Positions 33,393 to 43,099 of a DNA stretch of 64,000 nt are shown piece by piece. This DNA comes from Ligustrum vulgare (Eukaryota > Streptophyta > Magnoliopsida > Lamiales > Oleaceae), in NCBI GenBank assembly GCA_963555705.1, contig OY743190.1:23877491-23941490 (forward strand), written 5' to 3'. The notes under the pieces were generated by a model. That model saw only the letters and a list, made by a program, of their open reading frames with translations. It was not told where the DNA came from and ran no database searches. The translations under genes and the position numbers were made by a program. The first letter of the stretch is position 1. Each line of letters starts with the position of its first letter.

Positions 33393-34620
33393 TCAATCAT
33401 GTACGTTCCGGGTACCACCTCGGAAAAGACTTTGTAAGGGCCTTCCCAATTGGGAACGAAAGTCCCTACTCCTGGTTCCTGTGTTGAAGGAAGAACCTTT
33501 CACTCTTTTGTTGTAGTATCGAGCCATCTTTTTCTGGTACCTGGCCATCACCACTTGGGAATCACTCCGTTTTTCCATGAGGAAATCTAAACTGGCTCTT
33601 TGTGCTTCTTCGTTTCTCACTTCGTCGTAATGAATTTGATGAAGCGAAGGGATCCCAATTTCAACGGGACATACCGCCTTAGCTCCATAGGCCAATGAGA
33701 AAGGTGTTTCGCCGTAGCAGTGTGCGAAGTGGTTTGAAGTGCCCATAATACCTGTGGGAGTTCATCTACCCATGCACCCTTTTTGGACTCCAGCTTCCTT
33801 TTCAGGGTATTTTTTATGGTCTTGTTCACGGCTTCGACCTGTCCGTTAGCCTGTGGGTGGTGTGGAGATGAGAACAGTTTCTTAATTCCCAAATCGTCGC
33901 ACAACTCATCTACGCTTCTGTTTTTAAATTGTTTTGCATTGTCACTAACCAGGGAGTGTGGTATTCCGAACCGACATATGACATTCTTCCAAATGAACTT
34001 GGTGGTGTTGGCCTCAGTGATTCTCATCAAAGGTTCCGCTTCGACCCACTTGGTGAAGTAATCAATTGCCACTATCGCAAAGCAATTGTTACCAGCACCC
34101 CTAGGCATAGGACCAATAATATCAACCCCCCACTTTGCAAAAGGCCAAGGGCTAGTCACCACAGTCAGTTTGTGATGCGGCTGATGTGGTATGGTTGCGT
34201 GTCTTTGGAATTTATCACACTTGCGCACGAAGTCATGGGAGTCCTTTCGCATAGTAGGCCAAAAATGTCACTGTTTGAGGGCGTTCCGAGCTAGCGATAA
34301 CGCTCCGGCATGGTTACCACATATGCCCTCATGGATTTCTCTCATTACATACCGTCCTTCCTCTGGCCCCACACATCTCAGTAAGGGGGAGGTGTAACTC
34401 CGTTTATAAAGTAGGTCATCCAAGAGTACGAAATTCGCAGCGTATGTTTGCAATTTCCGAGCTGCCTCTGGCTCGTTTGGCACTGTCTGATGCTTCAAAT
34501 AGGCGATCAGGGGATTCATCCAGGATCCCTCTTCTTCTACTGTCAAAATCTTCGGTCCTGGCTCAATAGAAGAAGTCAACATGCGCTCAACTGGGATTAG
34601 ATTATGTAGCTCTGAATCAC
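33393..34620 (-). pseudogene. Tat integrase, near-complete but mutated
   Basis: On the minus strand the zinc-binding region shows H-x(n)-H (E-I-H-E-G-I-C-G-N-H) and C-D-K-F, where the second Cys of C-x2-C is Phe. A TGA stop separates the two halves near 34268. The catalytic core has all three acidic positions in context: W-G-V-D-I-I-G-P, V-S-D-N-A-K-Q-F, and G-Q-V-E-A-V-N-K. A frameshift near 33650 moves the C-terminal region into another frame, ending near 33393. It would have inserted the element's cDNA. Confidence 0.88.
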
Positions 34621-34629
34621 CGCTGCTTG

Positions 34630-35413
34630 CTAGTTTGGACAAAGCATCGACGTTGAAATTTTCTGTTCTGGGATGTGCTGTAACTCCATTTTTCGGAAGT
34701 GCACAACCAAATCTCTTACTTTCTTCAAGTAAGCGACCATAGAAGGTTCTTTAGCAGAAAATTGCCCGTTGAATTGACTCACAACGAGCTGTGAATCGCT
34801 ATTCGCCACTACGGACTTAATCTTCAAAGCTTTTGCAAGTCTTAGCCCGGCTAATAACGCATCGTACTCAGTAACATTGTTTGAGGCTTTGAATTCAAAG
34901 CGGATCGCACTGTGTAGTTTAAACCCCTCCGGGCTTATTAAAAATATTCCCGCCCCAGATCGTCCCTCAATCGAGGACCCATCAACGAAATCTTTCCACT
35001 CTTGGTTGTCATCTGTGTTATCAACCATCTCGAATTTCGGTGGATGTGTGAATTCGACTACGAAGTCCGCCAACGCTTGACCCTTTTATGGCGGTCCGAG
35101 GGGCATAATGTAGGTCGAACTGGCTGATTTCTATCGCCCATTTCAGTAGCCTCCCAGATACGTCTGGTTTTTGCAACACTTGTCTCATGGGAAAGTTGGT
35201 GAGCACGCGTATGGAGTGTGCCTGAAAGTAGGGACGAAGTTTGCGAGAGGCTGTGATTAATGAGAGAGCAAGTTTTTCCAAATCTGGGTAGCCTGTCTCG
35301 GCATCCAGCATGGCTTTGCTCACATAATATATTGGGAACTGGTTCCCATCCTCCTCTCTGACCAACACCGAGCTAACAGCCTCTTTGGATACAGCCAAAT
35401 ATAGGTAGAGAGG
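34630..35413 (-). pseudogene. Tat RNase H and second (archaeal-type) RNase H
   Basis: The first RNase H domain reads about 35398-35080 (S-S-V-L-V-R-E-E-D-G, then P-I-Y-Y-V-S-K-A-M). After a frame change the second domain (35073-34630) shows F-V-D-G-S-S, G-A-G-I-F-L-I-S-P-E-G, the E of T-E-Y-D-A-L, and N-S-D-S-Q-L-V. These acidic residues are the RNase H catalytic set. A dual RNase H is the diagnostic feature of the Tat lineage. Confidence 0.88.
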
Positions 35414-37177
35414 CTAGCCAGCTTTTGGCTTTGATAGCAATGGGGGCTGTCCCAAAGATGCTTTTAGGTCGGCGAAAGCCTGCTCACATTCCGGTGTCCA
35501 TTGGAAAAATGGTAAGCATTTGTCAGTGGATTTGGAGACGAATCGATTCAAGGCCGCAATTCTCCCCGTTAAGCTTTGCACTTCTTTTGGATTTTGAGGC
35601 GATTGCATGTTTAGCAAAGCATTGATTTTGTTGGGATTAGCTTTGATTCCCCTCTTATTCACCATGAATCAAAGAAATTTTCCAGATGCTACTCCAAAAG
35701 CGCACTTCGCTGGGTTGAGCTTCATTCAGTATTTCCTCAAAACATCGAAGGCCTCTGACAAATGGCGGATATGATCCGCGGCGACCACGCTTTTGACCAG
35801 CATGTCATCAACATATACCTCCATGGTGTTTCCTAATTGTTCTGAAAACATGTGGTTTACTAGCCTCTGATAGGTAGCTCCCGCATTTTTCAAGCCGAAT
35901 GGCATAGCTCTGTAGCAATAGAGCCCTCTATCTGTAATAAACGAAGTATGCTCCTCATCTGATTCGCACATGGGGATTTGATTGTACCCGGAGTAAGCAT
36001 CCATGAAGCTTAGCAGCTCATGTCTTGCCGTGGAGTCGACCAGTTGATCGATCCGAGGTAGTGGAAAGCTGTCTTTGGGACATGCCTGGTTCAAGTTGGA
36101 AAAATCAATATACACCCTCAGTTTCCCATTATGTTTTGGTACCAAAACAGGATTTGATACCCACTTCGGATAGCGGGACTCTCTGATGAAGCTATTTTTC
36201 AATAGCTTTGTGACCTCGTCTTTCAAGGCCTCATACTTGTCCGAACTCATGGGCCTTCTCTTTTGCCTATGCCCAGGGCTTCGGGGATCCAGCTGGAGTC
36301 TGTGGCTGGCCTCTTTAGGATCGATCCCAACCATGTCACCGTGCTTCCATGTGAATACATCAAGATTTTCAAGTAAGAAGCTCTTCAATTGATCTTTGTA
36401 TTCAGTTGGTGAATCCAATCCGATCTGCAATTCCTTGATTGGATCAAATGCGTCTACACCGAAGCATTCTAACCTTTTGGCCGGGGTGGAGCAATTGTCA
36501 CCTTCCATTCTTGGGTCTAGATCTGCTAAATCCTCTTCCAGGGTCATTGTAACATCCTTATTTTCAGAAGGCCCTTCACCCAATCTTTCAGGGTCTGGAG
36601 CAGCCTCGTCCATGGCTACGTCACTGATCATGTTCATGCTTCGATCTTGAAACTTTCGGATTGCATTTGTGTAACATGCCTGTGATTCAGGTTGGCTTCC
36701 CCTTATAGTTGCAACGCCATGCTCCGTGGGGAACTTCATGCAAATGTATTTCGTATGCATCACAGCCCCCAAGTCAATGAGACCGGGCCTCCCAATTGAG
36801 CCATGATAGGAGGAGATTTTGTCCACAACCAAAAATTCCATGGGGATTCTGGAAAGAGTTGGTGCTTGCCCTACTTTAGTCATAAGGGTTATAGACCCCC
36901 TGGGGGTTATGCTGTCCCCAGTGAATCCATATATTGGGTCTGGGACTGGGATGAGTGGAGTGCTGATCCCCATTTTATCGAAAGTTACCCCGTAAATTAC
37001 ATTTACCGAGGCACCATCATCCACCATCATTCGTGATAACCCATTCCGGGCCACCACTACCCTGATAACCAACGCATCATTGTGTGTGAAGTGTACCCCA
37101 ATGGCATCGTCTTGGGTAAATGTGATATATTCTGTCCAAGGCACCCCAACAGGGTGCGAATGGATATGGTAATTCAC
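35414..37177 (-). pseudogene. Tat protease and reverse transcriptase
   Basis: A 483-codon open frame (37177-35729) carries the protease motif M-V-D-D-G-A-S-V-N-V-I and then RT: V-L-V-P-K-H-N-G-K-L-R-V, F-M-D-A-Y-S-G-Y-N-Q, M-P-F-G-L-K-N-A-G-A-T-Y and the catalytic V-Y-V-D-D-M-L-V-K-S. Two TGA codons (near 35727 and 35667) interrupt the thumb region, after which the frame continues M-V-N-K-R-G-I-K-A-N-P to about 35414. Its length and motif order are normal for Tat pol, so few mutations separate this copy from a working one. Confidence 0.9.
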
Positions 37178-37259
37178 GTTGGCGGGCTGCTTGGCCTCCC
37201 TGATATACCTCTTTTTGGGAGTTGTTTGTGCTCATACCTAGGTGGGCCCCCCCAATATT

Positions 37260-38716
37260 GTGTCGATTTCACGAATGGGGTGGTCGGCCACAGGCACAGG
37301 TGTTTCCCGTGTATCTTTAGCATGCACCGAGGCGGTATCTTTGATGATTGTCAATCCTTTCCTTAGTTTAGTTCTTCCACGGAGCTCTCCTATCAGCTCG
37401 GTTGAACTTCTGACCACCGAATTTTTGAGTTCTCCCCATGTCGGGGGAGAAGTCACTTACCATCCTCCCCTGCACCTTTTGGTCAGCTAACATGTGGATT
37501 TCCTTGAAATCTTCTGGTGCGTGACTGTAGTACCTGTGGTAGGCGCAGTAAGCCCCAATCATGGGCTGTTTCCCACTTCGGCCACTTTCCATCCTTCCTT
37601 GGGTCGTTGGAGGATTCTAAGAAGGGGTATTGGAGTGCAAGTGGGGGATAGCTTCCGTGATTTCTGCTTCAAAGCTAGATCGTGTCCCCGGAAATGGACG
37701 CGGCGCTCCACCTCGGTTGCAGCCGATCCTATCCTTGTTTCCTCCTTTCTTGAGGTTTGCCTCAATTAGAATACCCAAGATTGTATCTTCCTTGGGGGTG
37801 GTTGTCCCTGGCCCTTGCCATTTCTTCTGATACAATCTCTTCCTTCATCACATCTACGAGGGCATTGTAATCCCTTGGTTTTCTGCTTCGGACATCCCTC
37901 CAGAACATGCTGGTCATATCCAGCCCACCTTTCAAAGCGAAAAACATCTCTACCTCAGTGATATTTTCGTAAATGTGCATCTCTTCAGTAAACCGGGCTA
38001 GGTAAATTTTCAGAGATTCATCCTTTCCTTGCCTCAATCCTGAAGGCGTTGGAGTGGGAGCTGGCCAGGCCTGGAGGAAACAAAGCCATTTTTAAAGGCC
38101 GTTTTCAAATCTCTCCAACTCTGGATGCTTCCAGGAGGGAGTTTTTTATACCATCGTATCGCAGTCCCCTCAAGGGTTAAAGCAAAGGCTTTACATTTCA
38201 ATCCCGGAGTGGCCCCAACTATTTCCATGCTAGCACGGTAGTTTAACAGGTGATCGCCTGGATCACCTCGGCCCGAATATTTTTCTATTTCTGGCATTTC
38301 AAAGTCGTGAGGCACTGGGCATCTACGGAGGCCCTCTGTGAAAGGACTTATTTCCTCGTCGTCATCCAGCTCATATGACGGCATCTCGCTATTCTCGTCA
38401 TGATCAGAGTACATTTGGTCACGATATTGGACATAAGGTGGCAGAGCGTACTCCTGCCTTTTTGGTGGCAAAACGCGGCCGTAGTTCGGCCTTGCGGGGG
38501 TTGGGAACTCGTTACGAGATTTGGTCCGAACTGCCTCGGCTCTCCTTTCCTGCCTATTCCTAGGCTCATGTGTGGGAGCTAACCTTTCTGCCCCCGTACC
38601 ACGTTGATCTCTATGTATTTGAATCTATGATAAGGCTTCTTCAGCGCGTTGCTCCCACCTATTTCTAGGCTCAGCTGCATTGTTCTGACCTCCTTGCCTG
38701 CCTCTGAATAGCCCTC
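37260..38716 (-). pseudogene. Tat gag, main part
   Basis: The capsid region (38471-38037) contains P-S-Y-E-L-D-D-D, P-E-I-E-K-Y-S-G-R-G-D-P and A-I-R-W-Y-K-K-L-P-P-G-S-I, the retrotransposon gag pattern. After a stop it continues D-E-S-L-K-I-Y-L-A-R-F (38037-37762). A degraded knuckle (Y-C-A-Y-H-R-Y-Y-S-H, with the last Cys changed to Phe) lies near 37560. The 5' part of gag is displaced to 47032-47512 by the young Tekay-like insertion at the CCCTC target site. Confidence 0.85.
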
Positions 38717-40394
38717 TGTGACGACCCGAATTCTCGACCATTCGAGTGCCACTAAAAGTGACTCATATCATATTATCTAGACTTAAATAGTAATGTAAAA
38801 TTATTCAAAAGAATAATTAGAATCCCATAATTTAATTTGTGAATAAAAATAGAACATAATTTTCTTACATAAAGTTCAACATAATTATCTCATCAATCTT
38901 AACCACTTTTGCCACTTCCATGTTGACCGCCTCGAACCTTCAAGAAATCTGAAAATGGTAAATATCGTGGAGTGAGATTTATAAAATCCCAGTAAGTATA
39001 CCAAGCATAATTTTCTTTTGAAATCATATGGATCATTTTCATCATAACATAGGATAGGATCGAAATCCTCATAAACATAGAGAGACACAAGAATTTTACC
39101 GAACTTAGATGGCAAGAATTCTTATGTGTAGCGCTACTAAACTCCGGTCCCCTTAGCATAATCATAAACATATCATATGGGACCAATAGCAATCTTGTGA
39201 GATTGATTTCATAGCAATGATCCAAACATTTTCGTAAAAACATAAGGTATATCTAATTTTCATAAAAACATACTTACTTTTCTTAAAAATATAAGGTATT
39301 TTACTTTTCATAAAAACATACTTACTTTTCTTAAAAATATAAGGTATTTTACTTTTCATAAAAACATACTTACTTTTCTTAAAAACATAAGGTATATTTA
39401 CCTTTCATAACAACATACTTAATTTTCATAAAAACATAAGATATACTTACCTTTCATAAAAGATTAAAATGAAGTGTAGTAGTAAATGGACCAAAACTTT
39501 CTTGACCACCTTGAATTTCTCTTACTTGTGGATTTTGTCAAGAGATTGGAAATAAGTGTATATGTGTAGAGTTGTGTGTAAAAGAGATGGATTTATATAG
39601 ATGTGTAAAGTTGGCATAATGTAAACATCATCATTCAATTCTATTAATTTTAACACATCCTTTTTCTTAAAGTAAAGCACCATTCATATACTTTTCCATA
39701 TTTATACAAATATTATGCTCTTCATGATTACATATAATGGAGTCTTATCAACCATTCATATACTTTTCCATATTTATACAAATATTATGCTCTTCATGAT
39801 TACATATAATGGAGTCTTATCAACCATTCATATACTTTTCCATATTTATACAAATATTATGCTCTTCATGATTATATATAATGGAGTATATAAATCATTC
39901 ATATACTTTTCCATTTTTTATACAAATATTATGCTCTTCATGATTACATATAATGGAGTCTTATCAATCATTCATATACTTTTCCATATTTATACAAATA
40001 TTATGCTCTTCATGATTATATATAATGGAGTATATAAATCATTCATATACTTTTCCATATTTATACAAATATTATGCTCTTCATGATTACATATAATGGA
40101 ACCTCTCATGCTTGCATATATTTTCTTAATTTAAATAATAAAAGTATTTTTTGTACAAATAAATATTGGGATAACATTGAATTAAGTACTTAGACTTAAT
40201 ATACTTTAAATCAAGAGAATGGAGATATTTTTAGAAATTCGGAATTTAATTTAAAATCGAACGATCTCGATTATTTCTTGACTTGGCTATACGAATACGT
40301 CGTGGCGTTAACTTAATAAAAATGGGTGAAATAGTAGCGACACGATTTTCTATTAAAATAATTATTAATCGCGTAAAAATTCTTGGTCGCTACA
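38717..40394 (-). repeat. 3' LTR of the young Tekay-like element
   Basis: It includes a run of units around 'cataaaaacatacttacttt' (39240-39450) and six tandem copies of a 71-72 bp unit (39680-40100). The 123-codon frame through these repeats (39715-40086) is a by-product of unit length divisible by three, not a gene. Confidence 0.93.
39680..40100. repeat. Tandem array of a 71-72 bp unit, six copies, within the LTR
   Basis: The unit starts CCATTCATATACTTTTCCAT and includes 'tatgctcttcatgatta'. Starts at 39680, 39752, 39824 and 39895 show the period. An identical array is in the other LTR (about 46312-46732), so it predates this insertion. Confidence 0.92.
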
Positions 40395-40419
40395 AACTTA
40401 CCCCCTTAAAATAATTTCG

Positions 40420-40570
40420 TCCTCGAAATTAATCTTACTTGATCTTATGATTTCTGAACACTTAATCAGAATCTCTTCTTCTTCTTCTTATGTAGCATCA
40501 TCGCTACCATATTTAACCCAACCATATTTAACCCACTGGACTTTGACTAAATGCATCAATTTGTTTTCTT
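40420..40570 (-). pseudogene. Chromodomain remnant at the 3' end of the interior
   Basis: The minus strand reads L-V-K-V-Q-W-V-K-Y-G, then a repeat of W-V-K-Y-G, then D-A-T-stop-E-E-E-E-E-I-L and I-N-F-E-D-E-I-I-L just before the polypurine tract. This is the end of a Tekay chromodomain with a small internal duplication and a nonsense codon where Trp is usual. Confidence 0.75.
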
Positions 40571-41279
40571 AAGACATGGACTTTTCTATCAATAATAGAC
40601 ATATGTCTACTCATAAATTCTTCTGAATCAAAATGAAAATTCCCAATCGTATGTGATATTTCATCATATCTTGTAGTATTCATGTAACTTGTCATTTATC
40701 ATCGTATCATGTGACCTCAAATATTCGTATTAATATCTCTAAAATTTCAATAAATCTTTACTAACATATCATACCATAATAATTTGTCATTTCTTCTTAT
40801 CACCAAATATCCCAAAATAATTAAAACGATTACCTGAATATTCTCTATGTAATATATCCAAACATGTTATTCACATATCAACATAATCATCAGTTTATCT
40901 TTCCAATATTTGTAACCCAAAATTTCTGCAAAATTCAATAAACAAATATCTCCCAAATAATTAAAATTCTTAACTCAAATATCATAACATTTCCCGTAAG
41001 GTATTCCTTTCACTTGCACAAACTTATTAATCCTGATTCAATACAGTCCTTATTTCACTTTCACGTATCCCCGTATTATTTCTATACCTTCATTATTATA
41101 TCAAAATATCAGTACCCAAAAATCCAAGAAAATATTCCATATCTCAAATCCCGTCATCATCAAATCTTCCTTTTATCAAGAAAGTAAACGGCGCATAAAC
41201 TCTTGTTCCCTCTTTTCCATTATTCTATTCCGCGCTTTCTTGCTGGAATCAATATCACGCGGATTCCCTCCGATCCTTA

Positions 41280-41879
41280 ATGCTTTTAAATAGTTCATGC
41301 TGGGAAGAGGTTAGATCCATCAAAAACATGGATATCATTCTTACAAACATTCGCAAGTATTATTCCAGTCTTCCAATGAATGATCTGAGGAAAATTTATC
41401 GAATAAGACTCGAAAGATTGAGGTTGCTGATGGCTCATGGTGTTTCAGAAGATGTTCGCTGGTTGATCGAAGCAAAGGTTTGACTATCTGGTGAATTACC
41501 TATGACATTTCCAAAGCACATGCCTGGTTTAGGCAAAAGCACCTTCGCAAAGAAACGAAGAGCAAAAAGGCTGAATGGTTGCTACAAATGTGCTCGTTGA
41601 AACTGTGATACTCGTTGCAAAACAGTAGGATATTCTTCTACTAATCGGGATGATAAAATCAAATTCATAAAGGGTGGACTGAGTAAGGAGTCTTTGGATG
41701 ATATTCAACTGACTCTTGAGACGCACCCAAGTGGTTATGTGCAACGTGAACTTCTCTCCTTATACGCTCAGTTTAACGAGGACAAAAATCGTTATAGTCT
41801 CCAAAATATAATAGCAAAAGATCCTGTTTGCCAGTCTGTTTTACAAAATGAGGCTTCTGGCAGTTCATCAATGATATAA
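41280..41879 (+). pseudogene. Broken ORF with a virus-like nucleic-acid-binding core (Betaflexiviridae-like, tentative)
   Basis: One frame runs 199 codons from the ATG at 41280 to TAA at 41877-41879, with two internal TGA codons (41481-41483 and 41598-41600). Codons 85-113 form a basic block (K-K-R-R-A-K-R) followed at once by cysteines at 101, 104, 109 and 113, then D-K-I-K-F-I-K-G. This order (G-x-S-x-F-A, Arg/Lys block, short zinc-finger-like Cys set) is that of the small 3'-terminal nucleic-acid-binding and silencing-suppressor proteins of Betaflexiviridae. The N- and C-terminal parts I do not recognise. It could be an endogenised viral segment or an unrelated basic zinc-binding protein. 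The stops mean it is not functional as it stands. It lies 337 bases upstream of LOG on the same strand. Confidence 0.5.
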
Positions 41880-41934
41880 GGTAAATCTCTTGATACACAT
41901 TTAAAATATTTTGCTGTTTTCTTTCACGCGTTTT

Positions 41935-42025
41935 GGAAATAAAATATATTTTCCTTTCTCGAGTTTTGATAAAGCTGGAAATAAATATATTTTCCTTTCT
42001 CGAGATTTGATAAAGCTGGAAATAA
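41935..42025 (+). repeat. Two tandem copies of a 42-43 bp unit upstream of LOG
   Basis: The unit 'ggaaataaatatattttcc' plus 'tttctcgagatttgataaagc' occurs twice, with a further partial start ('tggaaataaatc') after the second copy. It is between the virus-like ORF and the LOG gene, in the likely promoter region. Confidence 0.85.
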
Positions 42026-42133
42026 ATCACCGAAAGGTGATATCTTTGGTAAAACAGTCAAAAGTTGGCCGATTTTGTCAAAAGTAAATCTTTACTTTTT
42101 CAGAATCAATCAAAAACAGTAAGTTTTTCCGGC

Positions 42134-42141
42134 TTTAAATA
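42134..42141 (+). promoter_or_regulatory. TATA-like box before LOG
   Basis: TTTAAATA lies about 75 bases upstream of the LOG ATG, inside a small inverted repeat GGCTTTAAATAGCC. The spacing would give a leader of about 45-50 bases. This is suggestive only. Confidence 0.35.
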
Positions 42142-42216
42142 GCCAAACATATTTCATAGTTCAGGCATCCCAAAATCACATCTTCTTCGTAAGTTTTCTC
42201 TTCTATACTATCAAAG

Positions 42217-42870
42217 ATGGAAGCACCAAAACTTCGACAGATCAAAACTATTTGTGTATTTTGTGGATCAAAAGTGGGGAAAGGCTTCAGTTATCTAGAA
42301 GCGGCCGTAGATCTTGGAAAGAAACTGGGGGAAAAAGGTATCACTCTTGTGTATGGGGGTGGTAGCAGTGGTCTAATGGGTTGTGTTTCCCAATCTGCTC
42401 TTGCAGAGAAATCAAAAGTAATCGGTGTCATACCTGTCCCTTTGGTAGATGTTGCAGGCAAAACACGAGGGCATGAAGTTCAAACTTTATCCATCCATGA
42501 ACGCATAACTTGTATGCTATATGGTTCTGATGCCTTTATAGCCCTGCCCGGAGGTTTTGGTACCTTAGAAGAAATCTTTAACATTACCTCGTGGGCTCAA
42601 CTAGGTCTCCATACTAAGCCTATTGGGCTTCTGAATGTTAACAATTTCTTTGATGGTTTGTTAACCTTTCTTGATTATGCTGTGGAACAGGGATTCATCT
42701 CTCCATTTTCCAGAAGGCTCCTTATTTCTGCTCCTACTATTGATGAACTACTGGATAAGCTGCAGTCATATATCTCAATACAAGATCCAGCAGGGGTTAA
42801 GATAGATTGGTCGCAAGGAAGGGGAATCAAGCGAAAATGGAGTCCGGTTAATGTAAACTTAACTTTATGA
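42217..42870 (+). CDS. LOG: LOG-type cytokinin riboside 5'-monophosphate phosphoribohydrolase, intronless, inside a retroelement
   Basis: The intact 217-codon frame starts M-E-A-P-K-L-R-Q-I-K-T-I-C-V-F-C-G-S. LOG enzymes release active cytokinin bases from their riboside 5'-monophosphates in the cytosol. Family signatures are present: the Rossmann start C-V-F-C-G-S (13-18), V-Y-G-G-G-S-S-G-L-M-G (45-55), and the P-G-G-F-G-T-L-E-E motif (111-119). Before it, R96 is kept but the Lys usual in canonical LOGs is Ile (H-E-R-I-T-C-M), which I associate with a divergent plant LOG-like clade. The length is normal for the family. Plant LOG genes usually have several introns; none are here, which suggests capture through RNA. 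It is antisense to the surrounding Tekay-like element and has no frameshift or stop. Expression and activity are unknown. Confidence 0.9.
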   Translation: MEAPKLRQIKTICVFCGSKVGKGFSYLEAAVDLGKKLGEKGITLVYGGGSSGLMGCVSQSALAEKSKVIGVIPVPLVDVAGKTRGHEVQTLSIHERITCMLYGSDAFIALPGGFGTLEEIFNITSWAQLGLHTKPIGLLNVNNFFDGLLTFLDYAVEQGFISPFSRRLLISAPTIDELLDKLQSYISIQDPAGVKIDWSQGRGIKRKWSPVNVNLTL

Positions 42871-42880
42871 ATCTTAGAAT

Positions 42881-43092
42881 AGGTGGGGGTAGAGTACGGA
42901 GTATTCTTACTCTCGAGACACCCCTCTAATTTCCTAGGATTTTCTTAATGTTTAAATCTTGTGTGTACCTCAAAGGTTCCAGGTGGTAGATTACGGAGTA
43001 TTCTTACTCTCGAAACACACCTCTTTGAAGGTTTCTTTATTTCCTCAAAAGGTCAGAGGTGGTAGGATACGGCTACTCCGGAAACACATCTC
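42881..43092 (+). repeat. Three hairpin-forming units in the LOG 3' region
   Basis: Units at about 42881-42926, 42981-43022 and 43056-43092 share the frame AGGTGG-TAG-ATACGG...CGAAACAC-A-CCTC. The ends AGGTG/CACCT pair. In the first two the middle GAGTA-TTCT-TACTC pairs. In the third the middle has changed to CGG-CTACT-CCG yet still pairs. The third is further enclosed by CCTCAAA/TTTGAGG. Retained pairing with changed sequence suggests an RNA structure. Confidence 0.6.
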
Positions 43093-43099
43093 TCAATTT

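Noticed and set aside
34191..36650. Several plus-strand ORFs across the Tat pol
   Set aside because: They are antisense shadows of protease, RT, RNase H and integrase, without their own domains.
39715..40086. A 123-codon ORF with repeated 'MLFMI' segments, also at 46347-46718
   Set aside because: It is a tandem 71-72 bp DNA repeat within the LTR. The repeated protein is a reading-frame artefact, present twice because the LTR is present twice.
41280..43092. The idea that the virus-like ORF, LOG and the hairpins form one integrated viral genome segment
   Set aside because: Not adopted as a call. No replicase, movement or coat protein sequence is visible nearby, and LOG looks like a plant gene. 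It is kept only as a hypothesis in the findings.
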